Below, in pieces: positions 61,251 through 64,000 of a stretch of DNA of 64,000 nucleotides (its first letter is position 1; each line of letters opens with the position of its first letter). Under the pieces are notes generated by a model. The model did not search any database, was not told where the DNA came from, and saw only the letters and a list, made by a program, of their open reading frames with translations. The DNA is from Streptomyces collinus Tu 365. Lineage in GTDB: Bacteria; Actinomycetota; Actinomycetes; Streptomycetales; Streptomycetaceae. Made by a program: the position numbers and the translations under genes. The DNA is taken from assembly GCF_000444875.1 (NCBI RefSeq), contig NC_021985.1, forward strand, positions 7,832,170-7,896,169, read 5' to 3'.

Positions 61251-64000
<2,750 letters not shown>

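Overview
The window is high-GC actinomycete DNA, almost certainly Streptomyces: G/C-rich third codon positions, GTG and TTG starts, ATGA/GTGA start-stop overlaps, and a TTA (bldA-type) codon. It carries two natural-product gene clusters side by side, separated by about 2.4 kb of small genes and gene debris. All assignments come from reading motifs by eye; no database search was run.

Region 1 (1-29843) is the right-hand part of an elfamycin (kirromycin/aurodox/factumycin-type) cluster. The plus-strand run to 21664 holds the end of one modular PKS, a two-module PKS whose last module has no reductive domains, a Cys-His-Asp Dieckmann cyclase, a C-A-T NRPS, an acyl-hydrolase/AT/enoyl-reductase protein, a P450, aspartate decarboxylase (beta-alanine), a methyltransferase and a discrete acyltransferase with an ethylmalonyl-type VASH motif. 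Further right are a minus-strand group (DUF2087 regulator, DUF6204 protein, 14-TM MFS exporter, TetR gene broken by an in-frame TGA) and a second plus-strand operon (P450, HipA-like kinase, DUF3037 protein, crotonyl-CoA carboxylase/reductase, PhyH-type dioxygenase). Together: CCR makes ethylmalonyl-CoA, the discrete AT loads it, the PKS makes the chain, PanD supplies beta-alanine to the NRPS, the cyclase closes the pyridone, and P450/dioxygenase/methyltransferase decorate it. The target of elfamycins, EF-Tu, makes the embedded HipA-like kinase a self-resistance candidate.

Region 2 (29894-32256) is a boundary: a GNAT gene preceded by an attenuator-like hairpin, two small hypothetical genes, a YD-repeat scrap and a truncated gene. 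No intact transposase, integrase or tRNA was seen.

Region 3 (32257-64000) is an NRPS locus. A dimodular NRPS (Thr, Ser, TE) is followed by a cassette that looks like 2,3-diaminobutyrate synthesis (argininosuccinate-lyase-like enzyme, PduX-like threonine kinase, cysteine-synthase-like enzyme fused to an ATP-grasp domain). Then come MbtH, a T-E didomain lacking an A domain, two C-A-T proteins (one aliphatic-type pocket, one acidic diamino-acid-type pocket), a free-standing A domain lacking a T domain, an MFS exporter and two LuxR-type regulators. After a cupin gene and strong terminators, a minus-strand group holds a small exported protein, another MFS exporter, a second MbtH and an NRPS (C-A(Gly)-T-TE) that runs off the right edge. 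Because there are two TE-terminated proteins, the plus and minus groups may make one product or two.
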